From NCBI GenBank assembly GCA_004794655.1, contig SMMW01000575.1:12537001-12601000 (forward strand): a DNA stretch of 64,000 bases, in the 5' to 3' direction. A program made the position numbers and the translations under genes. This DNA is from Marisa cornuarietis (Eukaryota > Mollusca > Gastropoda > Architaenioglossa > Ampullariidae). Positions within the stretch are counted from its first letter, which is position 1, and each line of letters starts with the position of its first letter. This document shows positions 60,691 to 64,000 of this stretch, in pieces. Below the pieces are notes generated by a model that saw only the letters and a program-made list of their open reading frames with translations, ran no database searches and was not told the DNA's origin.

Positions 60691-62006
60691 TACATGTTAT
60701 TGAGTTGTTCTTCTGTGCTTACACGTTTAAGGCGTTAGCACTCACTGTACATTGTATACGCTGACCACAGTGTACAAGATTATATTTATGACCTCCCATG
60801 TACAAACCACATTTCGACTACCATTGATGCTTAACGACCCAGTGAAGTGTAAAAATCGATGACATGCCTACAGTCGTGGAATCAGTAAAATGTTTTCTCT
60901 CTCTCTCTCTCTTTGCCTGCGTGCGAGTGTGGGCTGCTGTTGAAAAAGATGCCTTCGGGATATGGGCTGCAGATTCGTACCATCTAACGAGACGCAGTTT
61001 TTAAAAGATGCTTTTACAGGCCCGAGGTCCAGACACGTGAGGTCAAGGAAACAGCGCAGTTTTTCGCTTGGTAGGTACAGCAGTCACACGAAGGTGTAAG
61101 CCTCATACTCGGAGAATATGCCAAAGATCAGGGCGATCACTGACGAATGAGTCAAATTATATTGTACTTGCTATGTTTCGTTTATTGATTTTGTTGTTGT
61201 TCGTTTTGCCTATCATGTCGATAGTTTCACGCAGCAGTGAAGAGGCATCGTTAATTTTCGTTGATGGAAGAGGAGGAAGACAAGAAAGTTACAAGAAAGT
61301 TACGGTATGCAGCGAGGAACATTGCGGCGGAGAGTAAAGCGCAGGAACTGTGCGGGTGCTGGGGTGGGGGTGGGAAGCGGGTAAGCGGAGAGGCAGGCGA
61401 GTGTCACAGCAAAACGAAAGACGTTGATGACAGCACGTCCAGATTGAGTCATTATACGGCGCCACACGCCCATGTTCTGACCTTGATAATGAACTTGTTT
61501 CCTCCCCCTCCTTCTCGTACCTTAACGCTGAGCAACGTGCTCACATCGTTTGTACCGCGGGACATAGCCCGCTTGTTTCTCTCTTCCACTGCCGACGAGA
61601 GATCGCGACGTAATAATATTTCCTTAAGGTAGGGGGAAGGGGTATATGCCCCGTTTGGCTTTGGGGTTCGGGTAGCGATGATGGCTTATCGGAGTGAACC
61701 GAGCGCTCGCAGTGTCCCACCCAGGCTTCGGAATTTGGAAGACATCAGCAGCGTGCGTTTGTTCCTGCCAGTACCCGCCAACACCCACTTAGTCACTGAA
61801 AAATTAGTTCCAAAATTTTGGGCTCTGAGAGGAGGCCGCGAGTTTTGGCTTCGTAGAATCGGAGATCGGCTGTGGGGCTGGGGGTGGAGTGGGGGTGGTA
61901 GAGAGAATTGTAAGGGTATTTTCGTATCCGCTGATTTCAGGGGTTTTCAACTTGCTGCACATTGGGGATCATAATAATAAATAAACACTTTTCTATGTTT
62001 AGTAGA

Positions 62007-62195
62007 AATGAAGACGCAATGACGATGCGTTAGAAGAAGTGGAGGAATGCTTTTAGAGGGAAACAAGAGTTTCATATTGTTATTGAAAGTGATTATGAGA
62101 AATGAAGACGCAATGACGATGCGTTAGAAGAATTTGGAGGAATGCGTTTAGAGGGTAACAAGAGTTTCATATTGTTATTGAAAGTGATTATGAGA
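62007..62195. repeat. 94/95-bp tandem duplication
   Basis: Units 62007-62100 and 62101-62195 both start AATGAAGACGCAATGACGAT and end GTGATTATGAGA, with only a few differences and one extra base in the second. No coding or element signature. Confidence 0.92.
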
Positions 62196-62639
62196 CTACA
62201 TTTCGTTGAAAAGTTTCAAGCTGCACGGTCGGAGTTGGTAAGCTTCCTCGTGTCACTGGCGCAGTGGAGGCTGTAAATAGCGTATAACTCTGTATAATCT
62301 GCTGGGCCACGCCGTGCACGCCTGTCAGCCACTGCCTGCCAGCTTACCATTGTCGTCTGCCAGACAAAAGAGCAGATAACCCGATGGCCTCGACGTCATC
62401 GCTGGCGCTCAGAGGCGATAGCGGGGGGTGGTGGTGGGGAGGGAGGGGTAAATGATATGCGCGGACAGTTTTTATTCTGAAGCATCTGAAGTGGTAAATG
62501 TGGAAAGAGCATATGCGATGGTAAAGGACGCTTTGCGAAAATTGTATTTATATGTTGTAGGTTTACTGCTTTTTTCCGGAAAGGGTATAAAAATTGTCAG
62601 AGCTCACATCCAGTGAAATGTGTAAACTCAAAAAATATA

Positions 62640-62940
62640 ATGTAGAAATAAAAAAAATGATAATTGAATTTGTTGAGCGCACTTCTCCGGCTGAATGTCA
62701 TGTGAACAAAAGACTGTAAACGAACTGGAAGTTAATCGTGCAGCGAAGAAACGCAAGCAACAGCAAATGGATGACACGTGGACTACCAATTGAGGAATTG
62801 GGTGAACGGCAGAGTTCGCTGGATTATGAAAGATATTTATTAAAGAGGCGGGCTTTGAGGTGGGACTTAAAAGCTTCGAACGTAGACAGTGCTCAGAGAG
62901 AAAGGGGCAGAAATTCGGAACGGTAGGGCCAGACAAGGCG
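62640..62940 (-). mobile_element. LINE 3' fragment, minus strand
   Basis: The complement of 62885-62825 encodes FKSHLKARLFNKYLS, the usual C-terminal end of CR1/L2-type RTs. A 3' UTR follows to an AAGTGCGCTCAACAAATTC block near 62690-62660. The 5' limit is uncertain. Different subfamily from the 58-kb copy. Confidence 0.5.
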
Positions 62941-63843
62941 CGTCTTCCCAGTTTCTGTCATCTAAATCGAGGCACAGAAGTCAGCATTAGCTATGTAGTC
63001 GGCATACACCTAGCGCGACTGTGCACCCGGACCCTCACTTCTTCATCATAAGCCTTCTCGTACTTACTTTTCTCGTCCCTTGTTCCTTTCCATCTGTTGG
63101 AGCCTGCCCTGTCTCTTAAAAACAAAAGGAGAAAGGCAGGATGCCCTGATGCCTTTGCATTGAAGCTTCACGGAATTTGTTAATAGTAATGATAAATTTT
63201 TTATTTATTGTTTGCTTTTAATGGTGTTGTCCAAAACATCGCCGTTGCGTTAAGATGTTGTCAACAACTTGGGAGATGTACAGCACGCTACATTTCCTTT
63301 ATGAGAATAATGGCGAAGGCAGTGCACCTGACATTCTGAATATCCTATTCTCAGTTTTCTAGGTTTTATCTTAATGACTTGGCGGAGTGGAAGCGAACTT
63401 AGGGCATGACACGTTCCACTTCGGCCAGGCTTCGGAGTCAGCCCAGGCAAGAGACAATAGAGGGGAGATAATAGGAAAGGCCCTTTTGGAGACAATAGAG
63501 TTGCCTGATTTATTCCCTTGCTGGTCGGATAAAAACTTAAATTTTCGCGGACCCTTGCCTTGGCTTGCGTGCTGGGCCGTCTATTTGCATAGTTTACTGG
63601 CCAAGATACACCTCGGAGCGCTGCACAAGTAAACAAAGATAGAAGCAGCTTGGCCATGCTTACGAATTTGTCTCCTTTCACGCTGCTTGCTGTGTATGCA
63701 GGCTAACTGCCCATCTCGACTGTCGAAACCGTTCTTGAATGTTTTGTTGAGGAAAATCATTTGATCAGGTGGCTGAAGGGGGTATTCTTAACTGGGCACA
63801 TTGTCGAATTTGTGACCACGTTTATCAAATTTCTACATCAATT

Positions 63844-63878
63844 AGAGAGAGAGAGAGAGAGTGTGTGTGTGTGTGTGT
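63844..63878. repeat. (GA)n(GT)n microsatellite
   Basis: About nine GA units directly followed by about nine GT units. Confidence 0.85.
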
Positions 63879-64000
63879 CCCCTGTTAGAAATTCCCACAG
63901 CAGAAGATGGATTTTGGACTTTCTGGACGTCTGGTAACTTGATCGAAACCAGCAGTAGGTCGTATTTCTCTTTCTTCTACTCTTCAGTGCATCGATAGTC

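Larger units (their letters stand above)
45893..64000 (+). other. terminal stretch without recognised exons (apparent intron 37, more than 18 kb)
   Basis: After the exon 37 donor no further neurobeachin-family block is found. Up to about 47 kb the sequence resembles the introns upstream. From about 47.3 kb it is much richer in CG dinucleotides, except 50.8-52.4 kb, which is AT-rich again. Open frames of 60-140 codons are frequent but show no family features. Content: MITEs, RTE and LINE relics, microsatellites and tandem duplications, listed separately. Nothing was recognised in 45.9-46.3, 46.9-48.0, 50.8-52.4, 53.7-58.0 and 62.95-63.8 kb. Confidence 0.6.

Noticed and set aside
63250..63681. 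143-codon minus-strand frame
   Set aside because: No domain, no signal and no neighbour support. Long frames are common in this CpG-rich part.

Overview
The window is animal nuclear DNA. It has many short exons with GT-AG introns, tRNA-derived SINEs, non-LTR retrotransposon fragments, MITEs and many microsatellites. The protein level of conservation and the mixture of CR1/L2-like, RTE-like, mariner-derived and DIRS-like elements suggest a lophotrochozoan, most likely a mollusc. The species cannot be told from the sequence.

One host gene can be recognised, on the + strand: the single invertebrate orthologue of neurobeachin/LRBA (rugose in flies), a large BEACH-family scaffold of membrane trafficking. 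I assembled 37 exons between 4291 and 45892. Every exon length fits the phase of its neighbours and together they give exactly 2015 codons in one open frame (6045 bp). The gene is partial at both ends. About 150 N-terminal codons lie before base 1. The rest of the PH domain, the BEACH domain and the WD40 repeats lie beyond base 64000, if the assembly is right. Domains in order: armadillo-like N-terminus (exons 1-2), ConA/laminin-G-like fold (3-8), armadillo-like/DUF4704 region (9-21), acidic linker (22), DUF4800-like block (23-27), second acidic linker of phase-symmetric exons (28-31), DUF1088 block (end of 31 to 36), start of the PH domain (37).

Layout: 1-4290 is AT-rich intron with a SINE and two local duplications. 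4291-45892 is the exon-intron body. Its introns carry a CR1/L2-like LINE with an uninterrupted RT frame (18.36-20.15 kb) and a broken copy (13.04-14.99 kb) that is split by a 696-bp foldback transposon. They also hold a palindromic mariner derivative (15.3 kb), several LINE 3' ends, a DIRS-like relic (39.8-40.5 kb) and a MITE 62 bp before exon 36. 45893-64000 is one stretch of more than 18 kb without a recognisable exon. It is clearly richer in CpG from about 47 kb on, and holds two related 141-145 bp MITEs, RTE and LINE relics, a LINE endonuclease relic without its RT, and an 18-base match to the 5' end of U4 snRNA.

The most unusual structures are the foldback element with subterminal 15-bp repeats (whose empty site is present elsewhere in the window), the double-3'-end mariner palindrome, a 48-bp tandem repeat that multiplies the 5' splice site of exon 20, and the phase-symmetric acidic exons, one of which contains a perfect 33-bp in-frame duplication.
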